64,000 bases of DNA, from positions 70,087,541 to 70,151,540 of the forward strand of contig JACSVZ010000014.1 of NCBI GenBank assembly GCA_014706295.1, read 5' to 3'. This document shows, piece after piece, positions 25,720 through 36,875 of this stretch (its first letter is position 1; each line of letters opens with the position of its first letter). The DNA is from Lycocorax pyrrhopterus obiensis. Its lineage: Eukaryota; Chordata; Aves; Passeriformes; Paradisaeidae. The notes under the pieces are model-generated. The model saw only the letters and a list, made by a program, of their open reading frames with translations, was not told the DNA's origin and did no database searches. Made by a program: the position numbers and the translations under genes.

Positions 25720-26234
25720 CCACCCAACAGAGGAATTTGTCAATTCCAGTGGCACTGGCAGTTTGTCACAAGACTCCTTACTGTAGACAGCCAATTCCAA
25801 TAGGAGGCTACCAGACTTGCTCACAAGTGCTCTGAGAGCAGAGAGCTGCCCGGAGTTGTTCAATCACACTTAGGCCAGCACACACTAGCAATGTCATTAA
25901 TATTATTTGACATATTGATAATGCCAATAAACATTCTGAGCAATACCTTTGGCATAAAGATAGGAGGGGAGGGTGGTCTGACACCTGTGTGCGTGCAGGG
26001 CCTTTCTGCTTTTTCCTCGAATACAGAATTTATAACCTTGGGAACGCAACTCGGTATTTCAGGGGGAACACTCAAACGACTTGTGAGATCATCTGCCACC
26101 CCCTTGCTCCTCTGTGTGTTAATGGGGTCACAGCTTCACTCCCTTATTCCTTACTCCCCCTCTGGTCTGTTCATTGTCTGCCCATCCCTACTAAACATTT
26201 CCGTGCACGCAGCTACAGCTCCTGCTCAGCGCCC

Positions 26235-26286
26235 AGCACAGACACCAGTCCCCAACTGGTGTTTCCAGGATCTCCTCCCATGCAAA
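26235..26286 (+). repeat. 52-bp dispersed repeat, copy B
   Basis: Partner of 21791-21842, with 48 of 52 positions identical. In this copy the hairpin stem is a perfect 7 bp (CACCAGT with ACTGGTG) around the loop CCCCA. In copy A one pair becomes a T-G wobble, so pairing is kept. It lies about 110-160 bp upstream of the CR1 relic and could belong to the same insertion, but copy A has no CR1 sequence beside it that I can see. Confidence 0.8.
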
Positions 26287-26394
26287 CAATGCTGGGTAGA
26301 TGTCCTGTAAGGTGATTCTTCCATAAACTTTTTCTGCCAGAACTCTCCCGTGGCTCAGTTTTATGGTTTTTTGAGTCTTGCTGTGAGAGGTCTG

Positions 26395-26705
26395 ACTAAA
26401 GAGGGACCTTGTTGCAGATTTCAGCCCTTCAGGCAGCAGAGACAGGATAGAGCCAGACTTCTCTTAGGGTGAAAGGCAATGCAGCAAGCTGAGTTTTGTC
26501 TACACATGGAGGAACAAAAAAATCACAGTATGAGTAGTTAAACACTGGAACAGAGGCCCAGCCTTCTCATGGGACCTTTCCCCTTGGTTTTAAAAATTTA
26601 ACTTGTCAAGACCTGGAGCAAACTGACCTGGCTGAGTAAGATGTTGAACTATCAGATGGCCTCCAGAGCTCCCTTACACCCAAATTATTCTGTCAATCTA
26701 TATCT
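26395..26705 (+). mobile_element. CR1 LINE, 3'-end fragment (degenerate)
   Basis: The segment follows the order of words expected at the 3' end of CR1 non-LTR retrotransposons. First comes a cagactTctctta/aggcaatg-like block (about 26450-26485), then aacactggaacag (26541-26553), tcaagacctggagca (26606-26620), the tgaact...gatggcctccagagctccctt phrase (26644-26675), and finally attattctgtca (26684-26695), matching the family's terminal attctgtg motif. CR1 copies are normally 5'-truncated, as here. No reverse-transcriptase reading frame survives. The divergence indicates an old, dead insertion. The start is approximate. Confidence 0.8.
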
Positions 26706-29700
26706 ACTTAGTATCTTACACATTTAGGCTACCAGGGTTTCAGAGAGCACAACGATATTAAAATTTTGACAACAGACTGCACAAATGGATAAACAGAGTT
26801 CCCTCCTATCCTGGCGTTAATGAAGTTTTATCTAAGGCCGAATGACACTAATTCCATTTTACAAAAATTGCAGGCTGATAAAAAGTGTGGATTTTCGAAC
26901 AACGTACTTCAGAAAGATCTTCTGCAGTTTCTCCTTTTTTTTTTTTTTTTTAAAAATTCCCAATTACAAATGCAGAAACACTAACTCTTTTTATCTTGAC
27001 TGGCATCATACTGGATGGGGCACTATAAAACCAGTCCAGTCATTAAAATCAAAACGAGCCTATTTTGTTCGTGTCTGTGGTTTAAAAAATCGTGCTGGGT
27101 GTTGCTTCTCAGTGACTGCTGGGCATCTTTGCGGTTTTCTCCTTGCCCTTTCTAAAATGCACACAGAGTGGATGTGGCCATGGTAAGTTACTGCTTCTTC
27201 CATAATTTTCCATGCACCCTTATTTCAGTGGGAAATGGGAGCAGAAGTGAAGGACTGCCCAAGAAATCACAGGGAGACACGGGATTTTGAAGACCCCAAA
27301 CATGTGTTTGCCACCTTAACTTGCCCTTTATGTCACTGCAGATTTTGGTCTCTCTGGCTAATTTTAGGGTAACCTATACTACAAAGACATGAAATATGCT
27401 AATTAATTAATTTCTGCTTTAATTCTGGAAATAGAAACACACCCAGCACCATCTTTGAAAGTGATTCTCCCCATATATACAATGACAAAACACTAAGTAA
27501 TATTTTTGCACTTTGATGGTGAAGCTAATATGAAAATGTTGCTAGGTAAGTTTTCCAAAACTTGTCGTAGATTGTGGCATAATAAACCCTCGGCTTGCAT
27601 GAGCTGGGAATTCATTTAGATGTAACAAATAGTGATACTCTTGTTGCTTTTCTTGTCTCTAATGGAGAAGAACCAGGACATCGTGGTTGTTGGAGGTCTT
27701 GATAAAACACGTTGAAGTCAGAGGAAGAGCATTCACAGGCTTCAGGACTGCATGAGCAGGAACAACAACCCTGATTTTGAATTTCTTATGCCCCAGTTTA
27801 ATTTTTGTTTAATCCAGATGTTCTTAAAAGTTAACGTGGTCTCAAATTATTCATAAATCCCCTCAACCTTAAGGCTTTGTTTCTCCCTCCCTCCCTTTGA
27901 ATAGAAGAACAGGCAACTTTACAGAAAAATAAAGCACATAATTTATGGCATTCCATCATCCGAACAGAGAGCTTAATGCTCACAAATTGCACGAAGCTGG
28001 ATGCCTGGTTCCCAAAGATTTCCTTCTTTTATTTTAACTTGGTGGAAGCCATGCAGAATGACACCAGTTCCCCCCCCCCCAACAACCCTGTGGGAACCAG
28101 CACTCCAGCCGTAGGTAGGAGAATGGGCAGCCTAAAGCCCTGGCCAGACCAAAGCAGCAGACAAATCCCTGGAGAGCAGCTTTTTCATTCAGGCAAGCTT
28201 GAGGAAGGGAATGCTTGCACAAAAGCAAATTTACTTTGCTGGTGGCTGTTTTGTTGATTAATACCAGCGAGGATGCGAGCACCGCGTTTCTCCCAGCCCA
28301 GGTTTCCTTTCAGCCTGACCTCCTGTCACATGGCTGGGATAGTCTGATGTTGCCACGGGTTGCCATGGCAATGACAGTGATGATGGCATGTGTTCAGCAT
28401 AGCCAAATTTGAACCTAATGAGAGCAGATGTGACTTGGAGCTCTCGTCCCCAAAGAGCAAACCTGGTCATATCTCCACGTCTTTTCTTGGGAATCCCGGA
28501 GAAAGCCCTTAAATGCAGCTCTCTGTGAGTGTATTAGCTGTGGACACCAGCATGGAGGGATGAAAACAATTTCTGCTCGCTGTAAACATGGTCTCATGAA
28601 GCTGAACACACACCCATGTGAGGAGAGCTGGGAGAGAGGACACGAGGAAAGCGAGAAGTCTCATCCATCTGCAGTTCCCTTTGCTGACGTGCATTGTCTT
28701 CCTCAAGCACAAGCAGATTCCTGTATGTCGCTGTGTGTTATCAGCTTTGGTCTCCACACTTTCCTAAGAAAATAACTACTTCCAGTTGCTGCGGGCCTGT
28801 GTGACATGCTGTGCAGGGCTGCAAAGCACCATGAATAAATTATGGCTGTCACCAACTTCTCCCGTCTAAAAAGGACTGCTACAAAAATAAATTAGCGCTG
28901 CCCTTGAGCGCTGCGAAGACTAAACACCTCACTCAGGACTTTGCTAACGAAAAGAGTGAGACCTGTACCCCACCACAGCCAAGCCTACGCAGACAACGTG
29001 CTCTCGATGTGACAGAACAGGCACTCCTCTAAACAACCACAGGGAGATAAAAGGTCCTACTGCAAGGAAACAACACTCAGCCTAGAGACAATTCCAGCCT
29101 TGTTAACCTGGGTCAGGACCAAGGACTCAGCTGGATCACAATCAGGAGAGAAGTTTAAGGCTGTTTCATAACTACTCTAAAGTTTCCTGGGGAGAGATTG
29201 AACCTCCAAAACTCCCTCTGCTCCTGGTGTGTTGTCAGATGGGGACGCCTGAAATGAAGCAGCTCCGAACCTCACCCATCACTATGTGTGAGTTGTCTCA
29301 TGTTGCAAGAATTGTGGCTTTATCTCTAGGTTTGTAGAAAACAACTCCAACTTTGGCTTCAGGAGCGGTACTTGGAAGAGTTCTATCTGCATACTGGGGT
29401 GGAATAAACCATTCTTTGTATGTGTAGTCCTGCCTGTCTACACTTTTTCTTGAGGTTTTCAAAAGCCCTGATTCTAATCCAGAAGTTCACATGAAAATGT
29501 TCATTGCGGTGAGCACTTTCTACTAAAACTGCCCAGTGGATTTTCCAGCAGTGGACAGGCAATCTAGAGATTATTTGAGAAGGCAATTTAATCCTCTGCA
29601 CTGGACTAAAACTAACTAGGGCACACTTGGAAATTCCTCATGAAAAACTAAGGCACACACCATCCATATGTGTTTCTAGATATGAAAAAGTGACAAGCTA

Positions 29701-30243
29701 AAAGAACAGGAAGAAGAGTACCGTATAATTTTGTACTCCTTTTAATCTTGCATTATGTGGCAAGAAGACATGTCTGTAGAGATGTTACACCTTGCCTAAA
29801 AGGCAGCTGAGGCCTGAGTTGTCCTTTCCAACATCTGCTGCTTTTTTTCCTATTCTCCCTGCAGCTCCTTGTCCCTCCTTTGTTAAGAAATTAATCATAA
29901 GCTTAACCCAACTCCTACTTCCAGCCTCCAACTTCAAGGGAGTCAAAGTTCAAGGGAGTAGGGGCAGGGAGGGCAGGTAAGCTGCACTTTCACACATCGA
30001 GGCCTTGCCCCTTATCCTCCACTTCGCCACCCTCACGTCTCTGAGAGCTGCACCTCTAAAAGCTGCTGGTAGCCCTTTAGGAGAGCAGACTTCACTGCTG
30101 AACACCCTGCAGGGAGGAGCAGGCTCAGCACCAGCCAGGATCCCTGTCTGCTGCTCTCACCCAGGCCACGGAGCTCTCGCCATCCTCAGGGAGGACAGCA
30201 CGGCAGGGCGTGGGGCTTGGGGACAGAAATGCCAGTGAAAACC
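26706..30243. other. gene-free unique DNA
   Basis: Apart from an X-box-like site (28349-28372), a T17 run (26935-26951) and a C10 run near 28071-28080, nothing identifiable is present. Open frames here overlap on both strands without domain signatures. Confidence 0.6.
28349..28372. promoter_or_regulatory. RFX-type X-box palindrome
   Basis: GTTGCCATGGCAAT at 28359-28372 contains a perfect 12-bp palindrome (TTGCCATGGCAA). It matches the known RFX-family dimer site (GTTGCCATGGCAAC type) at 13 of 14 positions. A second half-site, GTTGCCAC, lies immediately upstream at 28349-28356. RFX proteins regulate ciliary and neuronal genes through such sites. Whether this one is used is unknown. Confidence 0.45.
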
Positions 30244-30481
30244 GATGGATGGATGGATGGATGGATGGATGGATGGATGGATGGAGGGATGGATAGAGGG
30301 ATGGATGGATGGATGGATGGATGGATGGATGGATGGATGGAGGGATGGATGGATGGATGGAGGGATGGATGGATGGATGGAGGGATGGATGGAGGGATGG
30401 ATGGATGGATGGATGGAGGGATGGATGGATGGATGGATGGAGGGATGGATGGAGGGATGGATGGATGGATGGATGGATGGA
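30244..30481. repeat. TGGA tetranucleotide microsatellite
   Basis: About 238 bp of GATG/TGGA units, with GGGA variants interspersed semi-regularly and one ATAGA variant near 30293. The 4-bp unit repeats in frame every 12 bp, so both strands stay open and encode artificial Met-Asp-Gly-Trp or Ile-His-Pro-Ser repeats. These are not genes. Confidence 0.97.
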
Positions 30482-32239
30482 GCACCAAAGACAGAAGGCA
30501 GGACTTGCAAAGAGGTCGCCCTTGTGCTGGGCGTTTTCCCGTCTCCTTTCCTCAGCCCTGACCAAACCCAACGCAACTCCACGCTCCCTGAGCCCGTCCT
30601 ATCACACCAGGCAGGTGGATCACCCCGTGCATTTCAGGGTGACAGCACTCCCTGTCTGGCTGGGACATCCCAGCGCCGTGGTGGGCACTGAGGTGTGATG
30701 AGCGAGGACGGCAGCTCTGCAGCGGGCCGGGCGTGTCACCAGCCACGGGTGAAACGCTAGCCGAAGGCTGGGCGAAAGGAATCTGCTCAACAGGTGTGCC
30801 GGGAGCCTGGCACAGGCACTTGGGCTGCGGCCAGTGCCACTGAATGCCTGCTGTGCTGCTTGGCCGGCTGGCTAGAGTTACAGCGGGGTGGAGGGAGCGC
30901 CTCTTCATCTGCAGCAACTTCTTGCTTGCTAGAAAACTCCCCCAATGTTCCCGAGTCATCTACTGCCCAGGAGCCACAGCCCTCCTTTCTTTTCCTCTTG
31001 CTTTTCCTTTTTCCACCAGGAACCCATGCAGCTGCCCCTGGCCAGGGGTTGCTGCTCTGCAGTCCCAGTTTGAGCCAGAGAACACTGGGTAGCAGGGAGC
31101 AACAGCCCTGAGATCTGGCTAGCTTGGGGCAACCATCAAAATCTTTCAGATATGACCTTGACTAGTAACAGTGGGCAGATCAGCGTGTCCTTGTTGGTGA
31201 GATATCCTCAGACTAGGGATTTATGCAGCAGCCTCATCCCTCCTGCACAGTAACTCTCAGGACTGCCAGAACTACCTTATCCTAGCAGGGAAATTACTCC
31301 AATTTCTGGACTGTCATTTCAGAGCTGCCAAGCCAACCTTCTCACTACACCACGAACAGAAAACGATTGGAAGAGATCTAAGCACGTTAGGCTTGATGGG
31401 TTGGGACAGTTTCAGATAGCAAGCTGAGTAAGAGCTTTCTGAGCCAAGGCAGTATCCTCTGCATCCTCATGACTTCAGCCACATGTCAGCCAGCCCTCAC
31501 ATGTGAATATGCCTGACTGTCAGCCAGAAAGCTTCCTGATGGCCCTTTGACTGCCTTCACTGGGAGTTTTGGGTGCACTGGGCCACGTGACAAAAGAACT
31601 GGAGAAGCTTTCTGTGATCAGTTTTCAAATACGCCATTAACCTTTTTTTTTTTAAAAAGAAAAGTTTGACTCTGTATGTCTGAGATCAACAGGAGTTTTG
31701 CTTCTCATTTTAGTGGGATTTTTGGAAGAGCATTCAGTAATTCCTGTGCCTCTGTTCACCAACAAAAACTTCAGCAGGAATGTTTTTACCAAGTGCTAGC
31801 ACTACACGGGGCAAATAAGGAAAGAAGCTAGAAAAGCTTGGGCTTTCTGTACAGGTAGCCCAATTGCCTCCAGAAAGAAGTCCTGAAATGGGAAACTTCA
31901 AGTACCCTAGTCTGCACAAACCTAGCTGAGTGTGGCTGGCCACGGTGTGACGCATTCAGCCCACTGAAAATCTTTGCAGGACCAGAGCCATAATCACTTC
32001 AACTCTTTGTGCTCTTCCTCTCTTATTCTTACTACTTGATTGACCTCCCAGGATGATGAAGTGTAGCAGAATCCATCCAAGAAAAGTTCAAATCAAAATT
32101 CAGATCCAAAAGAGTTTTTCATCACCCGGAAACAAAAATTAACGGAGCCAAAAACATAGATTATACAGGTGAGCGTTCCTAAATGAGCCTCATTCCTTAA
32201 TTCTTCCAAACAGCAAGCATGCAATCAGGTCAGGGAGAA
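30482..32239. other. gene-free DNA, GC-rich at its start
   Basis: The 30500-31100 part is relatively GC-rich with scattered CpGs (for example 30690-30800) but does not form a clear island. The rest is unique DNA. No gene or repeat family was recognised. Confidence 0.6.
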
Positions 32240-32345
32240 TTGCTAACCTGAAACAATAATTATGATTTGCCTTTTGTGATTTGGCAATTAATTAGCATAT
32301 GACTAGTGAACATTAGGCTTATGCAAGATTGCAAATCTGTAGTCC
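32240..32345. promoter_or_regulatory. candidate conserved enhancer block
   Basis: About 100 AT-rich bases with packed transcription-factor-like words: AACAAT (SOX type, 32252), CAATTAATTAGCAT (homeodomain type, 32285-32298), and ATGCAAG followed by TTGCAAAT (POU or C/EBP type, 32321-32336). This combination is typical of vertebrate neural or developmental enhancers. It was assigned from motif content only. Confidence 0.3.
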
Positions 32346-35300
32346 CAACCCCAGCTGGAGGCTCTGTTAGACTATACTGCCAACATAAGTCTTAATAAGT
32401 GGATTGGTAATCTTTGTTATGGGTTTCTTTCCTGTTCAGAGGGTAAGAAACATCCCATTCCTCTAGGTCTGAACCAGGATTAATTGATTGGTCTCATATG
32501 AACCTGAAAGCCATTAAGAGCATGAAGGATGAAAAGCAATTCAAACTGCTTTATTACCATTTTCTAGTAAAGTACCAGTTTAGACTCTGGACCTACTGTG
32601 AAGCAGCAGGTTTCCAGATATTGACTGTGCTGGCATGTGCTTCTGGAAAAGAGGAAACGGCTGATTCCTAAAAGCAGAAACATCTGCTCGAGTCATGAAC
32701 ACACTTTCTGTCTGAGGCCAAGCAGCAGGACTGCTAAAGAAGTCCCTGCGCTGCCAGCCACACTGGCCAGAATCACAGCAGAACAGTGGTGGAACTGTGA
32801 ACCACGCTGATCCTCCTTCACCCTCAACCTTAAATATTTGTTTTATGGGGCTCACCATAGCCCTTACCGTGTTGGCTTTCACAAATAAGGCACAGAGAGT
32901 CTTTTTCTCCCCTCAGGTATGGGTGGAGGAGCAGAGTTGTTTGCGCAGGAGAGTCATCAAGGAGTCCAGAGAGGCCAAACTTGCCAGTCTGGGCACTGCA
33001 CTAGGAGAGTCCACGTTTTTGATTATGGTTGTTCTCATACACCAGTTTCTTGGGCTGTTTGATGCACTTGTTGGCCCATTTAAACCAGTGTTATCTACCA
33101 AAGTGTTCCTGACAAGGTAACGAACAAATATAAAAGAATTTGGCCTGGTGAGTGCAATTCTGATGCTAGGACCCCATCTAACATGCTTCCCTCTAACATC
33201 TGCCCGGCATTCAGTTTATTTGACAGAACTCCACAAGTAAATAAGGGGAAGTGACCATTCCAAGGCTTTTCTTGAAGCAGCAGAACTGCTAAATCCAGGC
33301 ATAAATATCAAGATACTTTTGATAGTTTAGTACTACTGGCAAGTGAATATGATTGAGGAACCTGACTGCCATTGGGATATTGGTATGATGTTCTTGGAAG
33401 AAAAATTCTCTCCCCCTTTTATCCTGAATTAGAAGGGTGGGCTTTTTCATTTGCATCAGGAGAACAACATCCTTAAAATCAAAAGAACGACAGCAAAGTC
33501 TGAAGAAAAGGGAGGAGACAGTAAAATTCAACCTTGTGCCAATGAGCAGTGTGTGTACACTTAACATTTGCAAAATAACTCAGGCAGAGCATGAGCTGAA
33601 TTTCTCCCACTGAAGTCATCAGGTATTATCATCAGACCACAAACATTTCCTAAAGTCCTTGTGGAACGAGGGCCACGGGGCTGGATGCAGCCCAGAGGGA
33701 AGGAGAGTGCACAGCCAACCTGTGGGCCATGTTTTCCAGCTCCTTCTACACCTTCTTTACAAATTGCTTACCCCTGTTGTCTGCTTCACAGCACTGTGAG
33801 GACATTTCCTGCTTCAGAACTAATGCTGCAGCCTTTGATCCTGCCTGAGGCCCATAAATGAGAACCTACAGCAAGGGGCTCTTCCTTCTTCTTGCTCCCA
33901 GCCCTCACGAAACCACGCCTCCACCCGCGCTTCAGCAATTCACTGGAGCACGTGCTTAACATTAAGGACATGCAGGACTTGTGTATGTGATTAAAATGAA
34001 GCATGCATTTAAATGCTGTGTGGACCTGGGACCTCAATGAGGATGGCTGTTGGATCAACCCGCTATGACCCTTGCTGAGCTGATTGTAACTCAGCATTCT
34101 ATTTTTCCCCAAAAGTCATAGTTTACTCACTGTGTCTTGCAGCAGAAATTTATATGGTCGTGGGTTTTGGTTTTTTGTTCTTTTTTTTCCTCACTGTGCA
34201 AATGACATTGATTTTTCTAGCCCTGCAAATATTTGAGACGATAGGAAAGATTTCCCACACCCCCCCAGCCTCCCCCCGACACCATTCTGTAACACCTTTT
34301 GTGCACCAAGGAGGCATGTGAAACTCAAACATACCTTGGGTGCTTTTAAAGTCCTAGGAAGGAAATAAAATAAATTTCTGTAAAAACGTCAAGTTTCTGC
34401 AAACCAAGTTTAAGATGAAAACAGGTGGGCGTTGGCTTTGTGTGTGTAGCAGAACAAAGAAGAATGGTTAACCACCCACACCACCACAGAGATTCCTGAC
34501 TTGTCCTCTTTTGACCATTGAAAATCGTGGTGGTGTAAATAATCAGGCAGATTTCCTTCACTTTCTCTTCTGAAGGAACATTGCTTCCTTGCTGGAAGCT
34601 CAGAGACGGACTCTGAACATGCCTGACTGATTGAGAAGCAGAAGGAGGTTTTTAATTTTTGTTTTGCAGATTCATGTCTATGGATTATGCCAGTCTACTA
34701 TCCCAAAGAAAAAAAAAAAAGAAAAAAAAGCAAAAACAAACAGGCCATGGGATCATCTGCATCACTGCTGTAAACAGATTAGCCCCATGTCATGTGAAAA
34801 CTCCTTATCACACAGCTGGGATTTAATGTGTGAGGACTCCCCCTTTGCTGTGTGGCCCTGAATGTCCATTCCACCCTGATGTTCCAAAGGCAAAATATTT
34901 TAACAGCACTTTTTCCAATTTACCTATCGCCCATATTATGAACAGAGACAGTTGATCTTCCTTCTGATTTTTAATCCTTCCCCCTTTCTGTCCAGAAGGA
35001 CTGCTTAACCTAAAACCTTAATCCTTAAGCTTGGAAAGTCTGTAGTCACTTGCCTTCATAACCATGTTAGCTTTATCACTGCATCACCAGAAGTACTATT
35101 TTTTTTTTTTTTTTAACAGAAAAGTCGATGTGCTAAGCCTCTCCTCCAGCACTGCAGTATTCTGATATTTCACCCTGAGATACAGCTGGTGTCCTCGCCC
35201 AGCCTCATAGCTGGGGCACTTTTTAGATTTAGGTTTATTTTATCACCCCAGGAAAGCTGGCCTGATCAAGAACCAAAGGGTTGGTAAAAATTTCACATCT

Positions 35301-36753
35301 TACCCTGAGAGAAGAGAAAAAGAGCTGTTTACCTTGAGCAGACGATTAAAAACAGCATCGTAAAGTCAAGGAAAGCTCTGCCATCCACGCCAACAGGCCA
35401 GAATTTTACCTGGGATGTTTTATTTGGTTCCTGGGTGCTCTTAGCTTTGGCTCTGCTCTCTTTGAGCAGAGGCTTTACAGCAGCTTCAGCCCCTCTTTTT
35501 CCCAGTGAGAAACCACTCGTATAATTGAGCGTGTGATGTTTCCTTTTTCTTTCCCCGAGAGTGGCTAATAACCTCACCCTTTATTAGAGATGGGAAAAAG
35601 CACATAAGAAAGAGATGCTGAAAACCAAAATTCATTATTTCTGCCACTCATGGAGGACTTTTTCTTCATTAAGCGAGTTATCTTGAGGGCATAAGGGAGC
35701 TTTAAATCCTCTTTCTCTGGTTCAGGCTTCTGTTCTCATACACTTTTACCACTCCATCCAAGCATTTCTCCACTCACAGCCCTGGCACTTCATTTTTTTT
35801 TGGTCTTTCTACTACACCTCTCACCCAGCTACCTCTCCCCAGGATTTGTTCTTTTAAAGACATCCAGAATTTCTCCATGTTACATGAGATGCCTCTGTTT
35901 GTACAAGAAATGCAAAATAGATGCTTCACATTTTCTTGCCCCGCTATCAAATTGGGTAATATGATATTAAATAAAGCACGGGGACAGTCTTGTTTAGCTC
36001 TCTGGTATTCATGAATGAAAGGCTGAAACCTCTTCTTTTTCCTGAATATTTACATTTCAAGTCTTAAATGTGTTTACAGTATAGCTATTCATAATTTTTT
36101 TTCTTTCACTCATGAAAAAACAATCACAGACAATACATCCCACTTTTTTTTTCTTTTGAAAAAGGCTACCTTTTCATGAAAAATAGAGAAAATTTGTAAT
36201 ACAGTGAACGAAGATTGACAAGTTTAGATTTAAGTGGTTACTTCATGTGAACAACTTAATCTTGTAGAATTTCCATTTTTTTATTAAAAAGTCATGAATG
36301 AAAATGACTGTCTAGTAGTTAATATCTGACACCATAAATTCATCAAAAAACTGAAGAGGGACCTATAAAATATCCATTACATGACTTTTGTGAGAAAATC
36401 AAAGCAGTTAAACCTTCAGTCCTTAACATCCAGATTTTCATGACCAATCCATAGGGGAGGCACACAAATACAGCCTTCATCTCATGGAATTTTCTGGAAT
36501 TGCAAATTCTTATATATTTCTGGCCTGACTGCCTGCACACATCTGAAATCCTGCAGGGGAAAGTCAACACAGCTCCACTGAAACCACTGTCACCACACTG
36601 TTATCTACTGGGCAAGGATTTTGGGGACAAAAACGGAGATCTGTGCTCCCCACAGCACTGTCAGTGTGCCCACAACCAGCAGAGGTGGCTTGTGCTTCCA
36701 TCAGATTCCTCCTCTGAAAGGCCTGTTAGTGGCCTGGTTAAACTAAAAATTCA
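32346..36753. other. gene-free unique DNA
   Basis: Homopolymers (T16 at 35099-35114, A-rich 34708-34735) are the only repeats. AT-rich motif-dense stretches occur at 35930-36310. No coding exon, RNA gene or transposon was recognised. Confidence 0.6.
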
Positions 36754-36875
36754 ATAAAATAAAAATAAAAAAATAATAATAAAAAATAAAATAAAATAAA
36801 ATAAAATAAAATAAAATAAAATAAAATAAAATAATAAAATAAAATAAAATAAAATAAAATAAAATAAAATAAATA
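36754..36875. repeat. (AAAAT)n pentanucleotide microsatellite
   Basis: About 120 bp of AAAAT units, irregular at the left edge (AAT and AAAAAT variants) and with one AAT interruption near 36831-36835. No retrotransposon body is recognisable to its left. Confidence 0.95.

Larger units (their letters stand above)
21843..26234. other. gene-free unique DNA
   Basis: The stretch holds one candidate conserved element (22820-23010) and an A-rich tract (25667-25719). Open frames near 22137-22634 and 23799-24487 overlap on opposite strands and have no recognisable domain. No transposon was recognised. Confidence 0.6.

Noticed and set aside
30125..30698. Open frames encoding Met-Asp-Gly-Trp or Ile-His-Pro-Ser repeats
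   Set aside because: They are produced entirely by the TGGA microsatellite, and overlapping frames are open on both strands.
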